Shown one piece after another: positions 1 through 7,771 of a DNA stretch of 21,526 bases. The DNA is from JACJVV01 sp047603135. GTDB lineage: Archaea; Nanobdellota; Nanobdellia; Woesearchaeales; JACJVV01. The position numbers and the translations under genes were made by a program. The stretch lies in assembly GCA_047603135.1 (NCBI GenBank), contig JBLKOW010000005.1, forward strand, positions 1-21,526. The letters are read 5' to 3'. The notes under the pieces were generated by a model. The model worked only from the letters and a program-made list of their open reading frames with translations. It made no database searches and was not told the DNA's origin. Position 1 is the stretch's first letter, and the number at the start of each line of letters is the position of its first letter.

Positions 1-742
1 AACTATTCCCTACAAATAAAACTTCAGAAGGCAATATACCTTTTTCATGTAAATGTGAAAGTGCTAAACGAAAAGCATTAAGATTTGGTTTTGAATATCC
101 CAAGCGATACGAAAAAAATAATAAATCTTTATCAAAAAAAGTAGTTAGTGAATCAATTTTTAAAAGCCTAAGTAAATCAAGCTCAGTTCCGCGTTGAGCA
201 TTTGAAATAATACCCATGCGAATACCTCTTTTCTGAAGTTCTTTTAAAACCTCAAAAACACCATCATACAAATAACGCGATGCAGTTAAATCATAAAAAT
301 CGTATGCAAGTTCAGTAAGTGGACCAGCAGTAACACCAAGCGAAGTACATACCTGCGCCCAGATATCCTCTAAAACTACTTCAGGATATTGAATTCCTTC
401 TGACTTTTTCCGGTGATGCTCGGCACTAATTGCATTTTCATATGCAGAAACTATTTCATCAGGTGAACGGTTCATACAATATTTATTTGACACTAATCGT
501 GCAGCATTAAGTAATACAGAGCGCTTTGAAAGCGATTGTGCTAAATCACCTGAATCAGAACGCAAGATTGTCCCATATACATCAAATAAAATAGCTTTAA
601 TATTCTTTTTAGAGGAAAGTTTTAAGTTATTATTAGAATCATTATTTACATTACTATTTAAAGTAACATTTGAATCTTCTTTTAACTCATGAATAGTCTC
701 CTTCCTTGTTACTTCATCAGATTTATTGCTTAAAATAGTCAA
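1..742 (-). CDS. HAD-superfamily hydrolase (phosphatase-like), 3' end outside window
   Basis: The reading frame runs off the left edge, so the C-terminus is missing. Visible HAD motifs are motif I (LFDVYGT, with the nucleophile Asp), a motif II Ser in GIISNAQ, a motif III Lys in GYSKPN, and the approach to motif IV at the edge (VLFVGNS). The helical cap lies between motifs I and II. The frame has no ATG or GTG before motif I. The only standard start is TTG at 742-740, overlapping the end of the upstream glycosyltransferase, and it gives a long Asn-rich, low-complexity N-terminus. A strong AAGGAG sits at 703-698, but the ATG it would serve (690-688) is out of frame and stops after two codons. 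The overlap with a glycosyltransferase and the nearby gpgS make a sugar-phosphate phosphatase role plausible, for example on a phosphoglycerate glycoside. That role is inferred from context; the HAD assignment is firm. Confidence 0.8.
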   Translation of the reverse strand, partial: MTILSNKSDEVTRKETIHELKEDSNVTLNSNVNNDSNNNLKLSSKKNIKAILFDVYGTILRSDSGDLAQSLSKRSVLLNAARLVSNKYCMNRSPDEIVSAYENAISAEHHRKKSEGIQYPEVVLEDIWAQVCTSLGVTAGPLTELAYDFYDLTASRYLYDGVFEVLKELQKRGIRMGIISNAQRGTELDLLRLLKIDSLTTFFDKDLLFFSYRLGYSKPNLNAFRLALSHLHEKGILPSEVLFVGNS

Positions 743-2117
743 TCACCTTTGTATTATCAACATTTATTTCAGTAAATTCATGAGATGATGCTTTTGTTAT
801 AATTTCATGTAATCGCTTTCTATAAGCATCAAGTGAAAAATGATTAAGAAATGCAGCATGATTTTGCGCAGTGATTGCCTCATTAAAAGAATAAACACTT
901 CTTAAAAACAAAGAAACATCCTCTTCAGCACTGCAGTCTTTTTCAATTAACCTATACTGTTCATCCTCAGAATAATTAATAAAATCCTTACCCTTAATAC
1001 GTAAAGTAGAATAAAAATGATCCATTGACAAACCGGCTTGCTCAAAATCAGGAAATATATAATTCAAACGTCTTCCTATAACTGGTTTCTTAACAACCCA
1101 GCCCTCTAAATACGTCATACCAAATCCTTCTTTTATAGAAGTTGTTACGATAAAATCACTGATTTCAAACAAATCAACTAATGTAAATGGATATTCAGAA
1201 GTACGCTCAAAATTAGGACTAATAAAATCAAAACCAAAACCAATCACCACAGGAAGATTATGCTCTTTTATAAAATCCTTTAATCGTGAAGCATAAACTG
1301 CATCATCAGAAGAATGAGCATCAAGTGTAATCAACAATTGCCACTCATCTTTATAATAGTTTAATTGCTGTAAAAGAAAAAGTGTTTCAACCACATTTTT
1401 ACGTCTCATTATTTTAAGAGGAGATAAAATGACTCTTCGTGATGGATCATACCTATACCCTTCACGCTGAGCATATTTCTGCAGCCGCTCAGTTAAACCT
1501 TCAGTAACTGCAGTTTGCATAAGCGAATCACAATCAATATTATTATGCAGCAAAAACACAGGCAGCCCCATCTTCTCAAGAAGCTCTTTGTCACGTATAT
1601 TAATAGAACAATATACTATATTTTTTCCAGTCGGATAAGCTACACGTGCACCATATACTGCATCAAAAGAACCAGTAAGGTTATGCATTCGGTGAAGCAA
1701 AGCATCACGACCTTCTTCAGCAAAATCATGAACTTGAAATATAACTGAAACATGCGGAGACTCAATTGCAATATGCTTTAATGCTGGTGCAACACAAGGA
1801 TTCTTGAGGAGATTTGCATTATGGCAATGAATTATACATGGTTTTGAAACATCAATTACAGTTTGTAATTTTTCAGCAAGATGTAAAACTGCCTTTTCAA
1901 ATTCATCTCGTGAATCATAAGTAGTATCGCTATAATCAACCTCAGGAACATCATGAACAGTTACTCCTTTCATACTATATTTCTTTTTTGCTGACGAATA
2001 AATCATATGTAATTTAAAATCTGAAGTAGAAAGTGCAGAAAATATTGTATCAATAACTATCTTAACCCCACAATGTTTCATATGATAATGCAATGCATAA
2101 TAATTACAAATAGTCAT
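723..2117 (-). CDS. GT4-type glycosyltransferase
   Basis: This 464-residue protein has a GT-B, GT4-like organisation. The N-terminal half carries a conserved QVHDFAEEGR stretch (about residues 128-137). The C-terminal half carries the GT4 nucleotide-sugar motif with the E-x7-E pair at E330 and E338 (KEGFGMTYLE). Basic residues around 236-241 (KIMRRKN) match the usual donor-phosphate-binding region. There is no signal peptide or membrane segment, so it is cytosolic. The ATG at 2117 follows AAAAGGG (2129-2123) at good spacing, with a TATA-like box further up near 2144-2157. It is divergent from gpgS and overlaps the start of the HAD gene. A likely role is transfer of a sugar, perhaps mannose, to glucosylglycerate or its phosphate, as in the mannosylglucosylglycerate pathway. 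The acceptor and donor cannot be read from sequence. Confidence 0.85.
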   Translation of the reverse strand: MTICNYYALHYHMKHCGVKIVIDTIFSALSTSDFKLHMIYSSAKKKYSMKGVTVHDVPEVDYSDTTYDSRDEFEKAVLHLAEKLQTVIDVSKPCIIHCHNANLLKNPCVAPALKHIAIESPHVSVIFQVHDFAEEGRDALLHRMHNLTGSFDAVYGARVAYPTGKNIVYCSINIRDKELLEKMGLPVFLLHNNIDCDSLMQTAVTEGLTERLQKYAQREGYRYDPSRRVILSPLKIMRRKNVVETLFLLQQLNYYKDEWQLLITLDAHSSDDAVYASRLKDFIKEHNLPVVIGFGFDFISPNFERTSEYPFTLVDLFEISDFIVTTSIKEGFGMTYLEGWVVKKPVIGRRLNYIFPDFEQAGLSMDHFYSTLRIKGKDFINYSEDEQYRLIEKDCSAEEDVSLFLRSVYSFNEAITAQNHAAFLNHFSLDAYRKRLHEIITKASSHEFTEINVDNTKVIDYFKQ

Positions 2118-2413
2118 GATATCCCTTTTAAGATATATTCACATTATTATATATAAACATGATGAAAATCAACACTATATAAAGGCTATCAAGTATAAGG
2201 AAATACATATATAAGAAATATACAAACAAAAAATACAAGTAAAAGAAATACATATAAAAAACAGAACTAAAAATCATAACACTAATAAAGAATAAGATTT
2301 AAAAGAGGATAGAATAGTAAAAATATCCTAAGATACTACTAAAGCAAAGAAAAATTATTACAGCTATACATAAAATCTAGTAAGTACATCACAAAGAGTA
2401 ATAAACAAAAGGA
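2118..2413. promoter_or_regulatory. Divergent A-rich intergenic region
   Basis: This stretch separates the minus-strand glycosyltransferase from gpgS. For the minus gene, a TATA-like tract at 2144-2157 and a Shine-Dalgarno at 2129-2123 are visible. For gpgS, the best TATA candidate is TATATAAA at 2176-2183, which would give a leader of about 200 bases; a weaker one (ATACATAAAATC) lies near 2366. GGAG at 2411-2414 is the gpgS ribosome binding site. A short motif, GAAATACATATA, occurs twice (near 2201 and 2246). I see no convincing RNA structure or ORF. Confidence 0.45.
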
Positions 2414-2422
2414 GTGAAAATC

Positions 2423-3415
2423 ATGAATGTAGAAGAATGGTTTGAGAAAAACAAGTATAAAAGTGAAAGTTTTCGTGATATTGATCGATTAGTTAAATTA
2501 AAACAAGAAAACAAAGACAGTATTTCAGTTGTTATCCCGACATTAAATGAAGAAAAGACTGTTGCAAAGGTTATTCAAGAAATTAAAATCCCATTAATGG
2601 ATAAAAAAAAGCTCGTTGATGAAATTATCGTTATTGACTCAGGAAGCACTGACAACACTAAAGAAGTTGCAGAGCAAGCTGGAGCAAAATTTGTCTATTC
2701 AAAAGATGTTCTTAAGAAATATGAAGAAATAAAAGGAAAAGGAGAAAATTTATGGAAATCAGTTCATGTTGCAAAAGGAAGCATAATTTGCTGGGTTGAT
2801 GCTGACATTAAAAATATCCACCCACGTTTTGTGTATGGACTAATCGGTCCATTACTAACAAATAAAAACATAAAATTCACAAAAGCATTTTATCAACGAC
2901 CAATCAAAGTAGGGGAAGAACTTGCTCCACTCGGAGGTGGACGAGTGACTGAACTTCTTATACGCCCTCTTTTTAATATGTACTTCCCACGTTTAAGTGG
3001 ATTTATTCAACCATTATCAGGAGAATATGCAGGAAGGAGAGAAGTTCTTGAAAAAATACCTTTTTTCACAGGTTATGGAGTAGAAACAGCAATGCTAATT
3101 GATATTCAAAAGAAATTTGGGCTTCGTGTATGTGCACAAGTTGATCTTAAAAAACGAATTCACAGAAATCAAAACATCCAAAGTTTAAGCAAAATGTCAT
3201 TTGGAATTTTAGGAGTATTTGCAAAGCGTGCAAACGCATTAGGAAAACTCATTTTAGTACGGCAAATTAAACAAAAATTACGAATTATAGAGGCAGAGAA
3301 TGACAACTATAAAATACGAGAATTAAAAATCGTTGACAAACAAAGACCACCAATGATAACTATTCCCGAATACAGACGAAAATTTAAAAAAGAGCCAAGC
3401 TGGTATTATATATAA
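2423..3415 (+). CDS. gpgS: Glucosyl-3-phosphoglycerate synthase
   Basis: GpgS transfers glucose from an NDP-glucose to 3-phosphoglycerate, the first step towards glucosylglycerate, a compatible solute or precursor. It is a GT81-like GT-A enzyme. The 330-residue product shows the nucleotide-binding start VVIPTLNEE (about 37-44), DSGSTDNT (72-79), a D-x-D-type metal motif VDAD (125-128), the acceptor-side GGGRVTEL (171-178), QPLSGEYAGRRE (196-207), GYGVETAMLIDI (218-229) and RIHRNQ (245-250). All are in family order and at family spacing. I chose the ATG at 2423, preceded by GGAG at 2411-2414; an in-frame GTG at 2414 overlaps that Shine-Dalgarno and is unlikely. A GH13 gene follows after about 90 bases. 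No dedicated GpgP phosphatase is on this strand, so the divergent HAD gene is the local candidate. Confidence 0.93.
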   Translation: MNVEEWFEKNKYKSESFRDIDRLVKLKQENKDSISVVIPTLNEEKTVAKVIQEIKIPLMDKKKLVDEIIVIDSGSTDNTKEVAEQAGAKFVYSKDVLKKYEEIKGKGENLWKSVHVAKGSIICWVDADIKNIHPRFVYGLIGPLLTNKNIKFTKAFYQRPIKVGEELAPLGGGRVTELLIRPLFNMYFPRLSGFIQPLSGEYAGRREVLEKIPFFTGYGVETAMLIDIQKKFGLRVCAQVDLKKRIHRNQNIQSLSKMSFGILGVFAKRANALGKLILVRQIKQKLRIIEAENDNYKIRELKIVDKQRPPMITIPEYRRKFKKEPSWYYI

Positions 3416-3490
3416 TAAGGGTACAAATATATACATCAAGAAACAATAGTAAGATTTCAAAGTAAAATTTCCAATAATAAACACTAAAAC

Positions 3491-3496
3491 GAGGTG
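3491..3496 (+). promoter_or_regulatory. Shine-Dalgarno pointing to an ATT start
   Basis: GAGGTG is followed by seven bases and then ATT at 3504, in frame with the conserved N-terminus of the GH13 protein. The GTG inside this site (3496) opens a different frame that stops after 12 codons. No ATG, GTG or TTG occurs in the GH13 frame between the upstream stop at 3450 and the ATG at 3606. Confidence 0.55.
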
Positions 3497-3503
3497 TGAT
3501 AAA

Positions 3504-4916
3504 ATTAGCTCAGAAAAAGAAATTTTCCTTATAACCTACCCAGACGCCATCCTTAAAAAAGGAGAGAAGCCACTTAAAACACTTCAGAAAACAGCACAAA
3601 AGTATATGAAAGAGTTTAACACAATCCATATTCTTCCATTTTATCCATCTACTTCTGACGGAGGATTTGCTGTATCAAATTATATCGAAGTTGACAAACA
3701 ATATGGCACATGGAAAGAAATCCAAGCAATTAGCAAGACTCACAAGCTCATGTTTGACTGCGTTATTAATCACACATCAAGCAAACACCCTTGGTTTCAA
3801 AAAGCAATAAAGGGAGATAAAAAATACATGGATTATTACATTCATTATGAAAAACCTCCAAAACACGATAAGGTTTTTCGACCAAGAACACATCCACTTT
3901 TCACAAAATATAATACATATTACTGGACAACATTTAGTGCTGATCAAATTGATCTTAATTTTGAGAATCCCCAAGTCCAGAAAGAAATTGAAAATGTTTT
4001 TGAAACATATGCACAAAAAGGAGCCAGATATCTTCGACTTGACGCTATCGCTTATTTATTCAAAGATTTAAAAACATCATGTATCAATCTTAAAAGAGTA
4101 CATACATACTTAAAGAATCTTAAAAAACGTATGCCAAAATCACTTACTCTTATTTCTGAAGTAAATCTCACTGATGCAGTAGTTGACCAATACAGAGACA
4201 AAGGTCTTGCGTACAACTTCGCACTACCATCATTAGTATATTACACATTACTCACCGGCGATGGAAAAATAATCAAAAAATATCTTAACACAAAACGCAA
4301 TAATAGTTTTAATTTTCTTGCATCTCACGATGGAATAGGGTTAACAGCAGGACGTGTCTATCTTAAAGAAAAATTAAACCTTGTTATTAACGATGTAAAA
4401 AAGAAAGGATTTAATGTATCTTATGGTGGAAAAATACCTTATGAATTAAACATAAACTATTTTGAAGCGATGGATAGAAATGAACAAAAAATGCTCTGTG
4501 CACACGCAATACTTCTTGCAGTGCAAGGCATCCCTGCAATTTATTATCACAGTTTATTTGGTTCGTATGGAGTAAAAAACATTAAAACACCAAGAGATAC
4601 AAACCGAGCACGCATTAACTACGAAATACTCGAGAAACAATTGAAACAAAATACAAAACGCAAACGTATCTATGAGGGAATAACAAAAATAATGAAAGAA
4701 AGAAAAAAGTACAAAGCATTCTCACCACAAGTTCCTCAAAAAGTTAGTTATAAAAATGGTTTATTAGTAATAAGACGAGGTACAGGATCACAAGCTATCA
4801 CGTGCATTCATAACATAACATCAAGTATTATCAGAATTCCAAAAACAAAAGATTTACTAACAAATATGCAGATAGAAAGTCTAGCACCTTATCAATACAT
4901 TTGGATTAAAAACTAA
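3504..4916 (+). CDS. GH13_18 sucrose-phosphorylase-like enzyme (probable glucosylglycerate phosphorylase)
   Basis: GH13_18 enzymes reversibly phosphorolyse a glucoside to glucose 1-phosphate and an acceptor. From the ATT start the protein is 470 residues and begins with FLITYPDAI, the conserved family N-terminus that the first ATG (3606) would remove. Catalytic residues are the nucleophile D180 (RYLRLDAIAY), acid/base E219 (LISEVN) and transition-state Asp D276 (LASHDGIGL). The FDCVINHTS region also matches GH13. HDGIGL and the acceptor-loop segment near TPRDTNRARINYE fit the family, but true sucrose phosphorylase, glucosylglycerate phosphorylase or another specificity cannot be separated by eye. 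Context favours glucosylglycerate: gpgS lies just upstream and a glycosyltransferase starts four bases downstream. This would let the cell recover glucose 1-phosphate from the solute. The product is slightly shorter than usual for the family (about 500). Confidence 0.82.
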   Translation: MSSEKEIFLITYPDAILKKGEKPLKTLQKTAQKYMKEFNTIHILPFYPSTSDGGFAVSNYIEVDKQYGTWKEIQAISKTHKLMFDCVINHTSSKHPWFQKAIKGDKKYMDYYIHYEKPPKHDKVFRPRTHPLFTKYNTYYWTTFSADQIDLNFENPQVQKEIENVFETYAQKGARYLRLDAIAYLFKDLKTSCINLKRVHTYLKNLKKRMPKSLTLISEVNLTDAVVDQYRDKGLAYNFALPSLVYYTLLTGDGKIIKKYLNTKRNNSFNFLASHDGIGLTAGRVYLKEKLNLVINDVKKKGFNVSYGGKIPYELNINYFEAMDRNEQKMLCAHAILLAVQGIPAIYYHSLFGSYGVKNIKTPRDTNRARINYEILEKQLKQNTKRKRIYEGITKIMKERKKYKAFSPQVPQKVSYKNGLLVIRRGTGSQAITCIHNITSSIIRIPKTKDLLTNMQIESLAPYQYIWIKN

Positions 4917-4920
4917 AAAA

Positions 4921-6354
4921 ATGAGAAGTAGAATTAGAAAGAAAGATATTCCTAAGTTACGCGTAGGAGTACTTCACTCACAATATGGCTATCCAGATGG
5001 TGTTTCAATAGTTATGAGTCAAGTTGAACACGTTATGGTTGATTATATGGGTATCCAAAAAGAAAATGTTTTCTATCTTGCTGGAAAAGCAAAAAGAAAA
5101 ACTGAAAACGTATTCCAGCAGGATATCTTGTGGGATATGAATCGAACAAATAGAATAATGCTTGCACGGTTCGACAAGGGCTTTGGTGGCCATTACAACG
5201 AAATAATCGAAAAAGCAATCCAAAAAGCACGGATTGAAATTGAAAAATTCATTAAAAAAAATAAAATCGATGTCCTCATTGCGCACAATGCATCACTTCC
5301 TGTCAACTTTATTAGTTCAATCGCGCTCTCGCGATACTACCGTAATGCAATCAGAAAAGGAGAAAAAACGCCTAAATACATCTTATGGTGGCATGACGGT
5401 CATACAGAACGAAAAGAGTATTCTAACCCAGCACCGGATGTACAAGAATACTTACTAGAAGGAGTTCCAGGAAAACACGTTGAATATATTATATTCATAA
5501 ATAGCATGCAATTTAGTGATGCTGAAAAATACTTTATAACGCTAAACAAACGAAAGCCAGGATATCATGAAATGCTTGAAGTTAATCATGATATAGTCTA
5601 TAATACAACTAGCACATTTATCGAATCATATGAAGACTTAGAATCTGACAAAGATCTTGGACATGTAAACCAATTCCTAAGTGATTTTAAAGTAGATGAA
5701 AAAATTAGAGAAAAAAATCTTAAACTCGAAGACACACAATTTGTACTTCAACATACTCGTATAGTTCCACGAAAGCGTATTGACTTTGCAATAAAATACT
5801 GTTATGAGCTTCTTTCAAAGCTAAAAAAGAAAAAAATGCACAAAGCTATGTACTTCTTTATCTCAGGTCACACTGGTCAAAAATCACGGCAAACACGAAG
5901 TGCATTAAAACGATTAAATAACAAACTAGCAAAAAAATACGGAATTGACACATTCTTTCTTGTGTTCGCAGAAGATTATCCTAATACAAAAATAACTTTT
6001 GAAGAGTATCCAAAAATATTTGCAAAATTAGGTGGAATAACCACGTATTTCAGTGAAATTGAAGGTTTTGGAAATAACTTATTAGAAGTCCTTGCATCTG
6101 GATTAGTTCCAATTGTATATACGTACCCTGTTTTCAAGCAAGACATTGCAAAATTTAAATTTAAAGTCATCGCCCTTGACAAATTTGAAATTGACAATGA
6201 ATCTATTAAAAAGACTATAGATATTATTAAAAATACACGAAAAAGAAAAATTTGGGTAAATCGAAACTTAACCATTCTTAACAAAAAATTCCAACATAGA
6301 ATCATTCAAAGAAAATTAACAAGAGCAATAATTAAAAAGCGCCCGCATATATAA
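4921..6354 (+). CDS. GT4-like glycosyltransferase
   Basis: The 477-residue product has a GT-B layout. The N-terminal domain opens with LRVGVLHSQYGYPDGVS and carries a WWHDGHTER motif near residues 158-166. The C-terminal nucleotide-sugar domain has TRIVPRKR, HTGQKSRQTR and the E-x7-E pair E381/E389 (EGFGNNLLE), followed by GLVPIVYTYPVF. No transmembrane segment is seen. The ATG lies four bases after the GH13 stop and has no clear Shine-Dalgarno, so translation is probably coupled to the upstream gene. With gpgS and the GH13 enzyme it forms a plus-strand operon. It may add a second sugar to glucosylglycerate, but it differs from the minus-strand GT4 (723-2117), so the two probably act on different steps. 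The exact substrate is unknown. It is very rich in Lys and Arg. Confidence 0.82.
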   Translation: MRSRIRKKDIPKLRVGVLHSQYGYPDGVSIVMSQVEHVMVDYMGIQKENVFYLAGKAKRKTENVFQQDILWDMNRTNRIMLARFDKGFGGHYNEIIEKAIQKARIEIEKFIKKNKIDVLIAHNASLPVNFISSIALSRYYRNAIRKGEKTPKYILWWHDGHTERKEYSNPAPDVQEYLLEGVPGKHVEYIIFINSMQFSDAEKYFITLNKRKPGYHEMLEVNHDIVYNTTSTFIESYEDLESDKDLGHVNQFLSDFKVDEKIREKNLKLEDTQFVLQHTRIVPRKRIDFAIKYCYELLSKLKKKKMHKAMYFFISGHTGQKSRQTRSALKRLNNKLAKKYGIDTFFLVFAEDYPNTKITFEEYPKIFAKLGGITTYFSEIEGFGNNLLEVLASGLVPIVYTYPVFKQDIAKFKFKVIALDKFEIDNESIKKTIDIIKNTRKRKIWVNRNLTILNKKFQHRIIQRKLTRAIIKKRPHI

Positions 6355-6449
6355 TAGTAATAAAATAATAGAAATACTGAAACTAGTGTAAAACTACATA
6401 CATAAAAAAATTAATTAAAAAGCATAGTAATAAAATAAAAGTAAAAAAG

Positions 6450-7697
6450 TTACTCTTCATTTCGCTTTCTAAAAGATAATACTCCAAAGATAATTCCAAA
6501 TACAATAACAAATCCAACAAGTAACATACCTATTTGCCTGACTCCAAGACCTCTCCCTTCATCAGTTGTTATGGTAAAAACATCTTCACGTGAATACCTA
6601 CTCTCACCAGTCAAACTTTCAAGAACTGCTTTTACTGGAAAATCACGAACTTCAGCATTTCTTAAGACTTCAACAGTAAACTGCAAAGTAACTTCTTCTC
6701 CTGGACGAATTGAAGGGGTAACATACTGTGTTAATTGCTGGAATACGAATGGATACGAAACATCAGGAGCAAGACGTAAACGAACATTCTCAGCCCGTCC
6801 AAGCCCATCATTACGGATAGTTAAACGAACTTTATTATCTGAGCTTCCCACTGCAAATGAATCAAGCTGCTCAGCGTCAACAATACGTAAAAGTGGAGCA
6901 GATACCATTTCTATATTAAAAGGAAGTTGGGATGAACGCGAAATTAATCGGTTAGTATGGACACTTCTATACACATAGGAAAGATCAAGCTGTGCTGAAA
7001 AACTCTCAAGAACATCATCATGAATATCAAGAGTAAAACTAAATTCGTGCTCTCCATTTGAAGAAATACTACTAGTCATATCTTCTAAACTATAACTATA
7101 TGATGCCTTACCATATTCATCACTAACAACTAATCGAGCAGTAACATGCTTCGCGTCGTAGTCTCCTAAGTTAATTACAGTAACACGGATATTATTATTC
7201 TTAGTATCTGGAAGCAATTCAACCGGTGTAGTACGAACTTTTCCTACACGAAGAGAAGGAGGTGTTAATGATTGCTCAACAAAAACCCGATGCTTTGTTT
7301 CAATAACACCTCGCCCTTCATAAATATAAAAAGGAATATCGACAAAACCAGTAGGAGTACCATCGGCAATATGAACGCGAAATGTTCGCGTCATTGAAGT
7401 TCCTCGAGGGAAATTTTGAATAGAATAATTTGCTTGCGAAATTACACGCATAAAAGTAGTATCACTAAGACCAAATATTACTTTAGTATCACGTTCTGAT
7501 TGAAATGAATGTGAAACACGAAAAGTAATATCAGCATATTCACCTGCCTTAAGAGGTGCCGGGTTAGTTTCAAGTACATCTACAGAATATCCTGAAACTG
7601 ATGAGACTAAACCTAAAGTACAAAAGAGTAAAAAAAGAGCCATAAATAAAGACCGAGACATATATGTTACTTGATTATCATTTTTTTTATTTTTCAC
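6450..7697 (-). CDS. COG1361-like secreted, C-terminally anchored protein
   Basis: The 415-residue product has a signal-peptide-like hydrophobic stretch (about residues 14-36, ending VSSVSGYS), a long beta-rich extracellular region, and one C-terminal membrane helix (MLLVGFVIVFGIIFGVL) followed by a basic tail (FRKRNEE). The ectodomain reads as tandem Ig-like or CARDB-like modules: 'NPAPLKAGEYADITFRV', 'IRVTVINLGDYDAKHVTARL', and 'VRLTIRNDGLGRAENVRLRL' with 'PGEEVTLQFTV'. This is typical of archaeal COG1361 proteins. Translation starts at GTG (7697) with AGGTGA four bases upstream; an ATG at residue 13 is an alternative. It is the second gene after the RND transporter, 74 bases downstream, a pairing common in archaea. 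The protein probably works with that transporter at the cell surface, as an envelope or accessory subunit. That role is inference. Confidence 0.78.
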   Translation of the reverse strand: MKNKKNDNQVTYMSRSLFMALFLLFCTLGLVSSVSGYSVDVLETNPAPLKAGEYADITFRVSHSFQSERDTKVIFGLSDTTFMRVISQANYSIQNFPRGTSMTRTFRVHIADGTPTGFVDIPFYIYEGRGVIETKHRVFVEQSLTPPSLRVGKVRTTPVELLPDTKNNNIRVTVINLGDYDAKHVTARLVVSDEYGKASYSYSLEDMTSSISSNGEHEFSFTLDIHDDVLESFSAQLDLSYVYRSVHTNRLISRSSQLPFNIEMVSAPLLRIVDAEQLDSFAVGSSDNKVRLTIRNDGLGRAENVRLRLAPDVSYPFVFQQLTQYVTPSIRPGEEVTLQFTVEVLRNAEVRDFPVKAVLESLTGESRYSREDVFTITTDEGRGLGVRQIGMLLVGFVIVFGIIFGVLSFRKRNEE

Positions 7698-7771
7698 TGT
7701 GTCACCTATTACAATTGTGCTTTATTTCTTTAAATAGTTTATGCATACATATTATGTAAAATCATATTATT

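Noticed and set aside
2190..2330. Repeated GAAATACATATA units as a CRISPR or iteron array
   Set aside because: Only two copies occur, they are unevenly spaced, and the surrounding sequence is simple A-rich DNA.
3606..3608. ATG 3606 as the start of the GH13 enzyme
   Set aside because: It would delete the conserved first strand (FLITYPD) of the barrel, and no Shine-Dalgarno precedes it at suitable spacing.
5005..5286. Antisense open frame inside the second GT4 gene
   Set aside because: It is Phe/Cys/Asn-rich and lies fully opposite a well-supported coding frame, which is typical of a shadow in AT-rich DNA.
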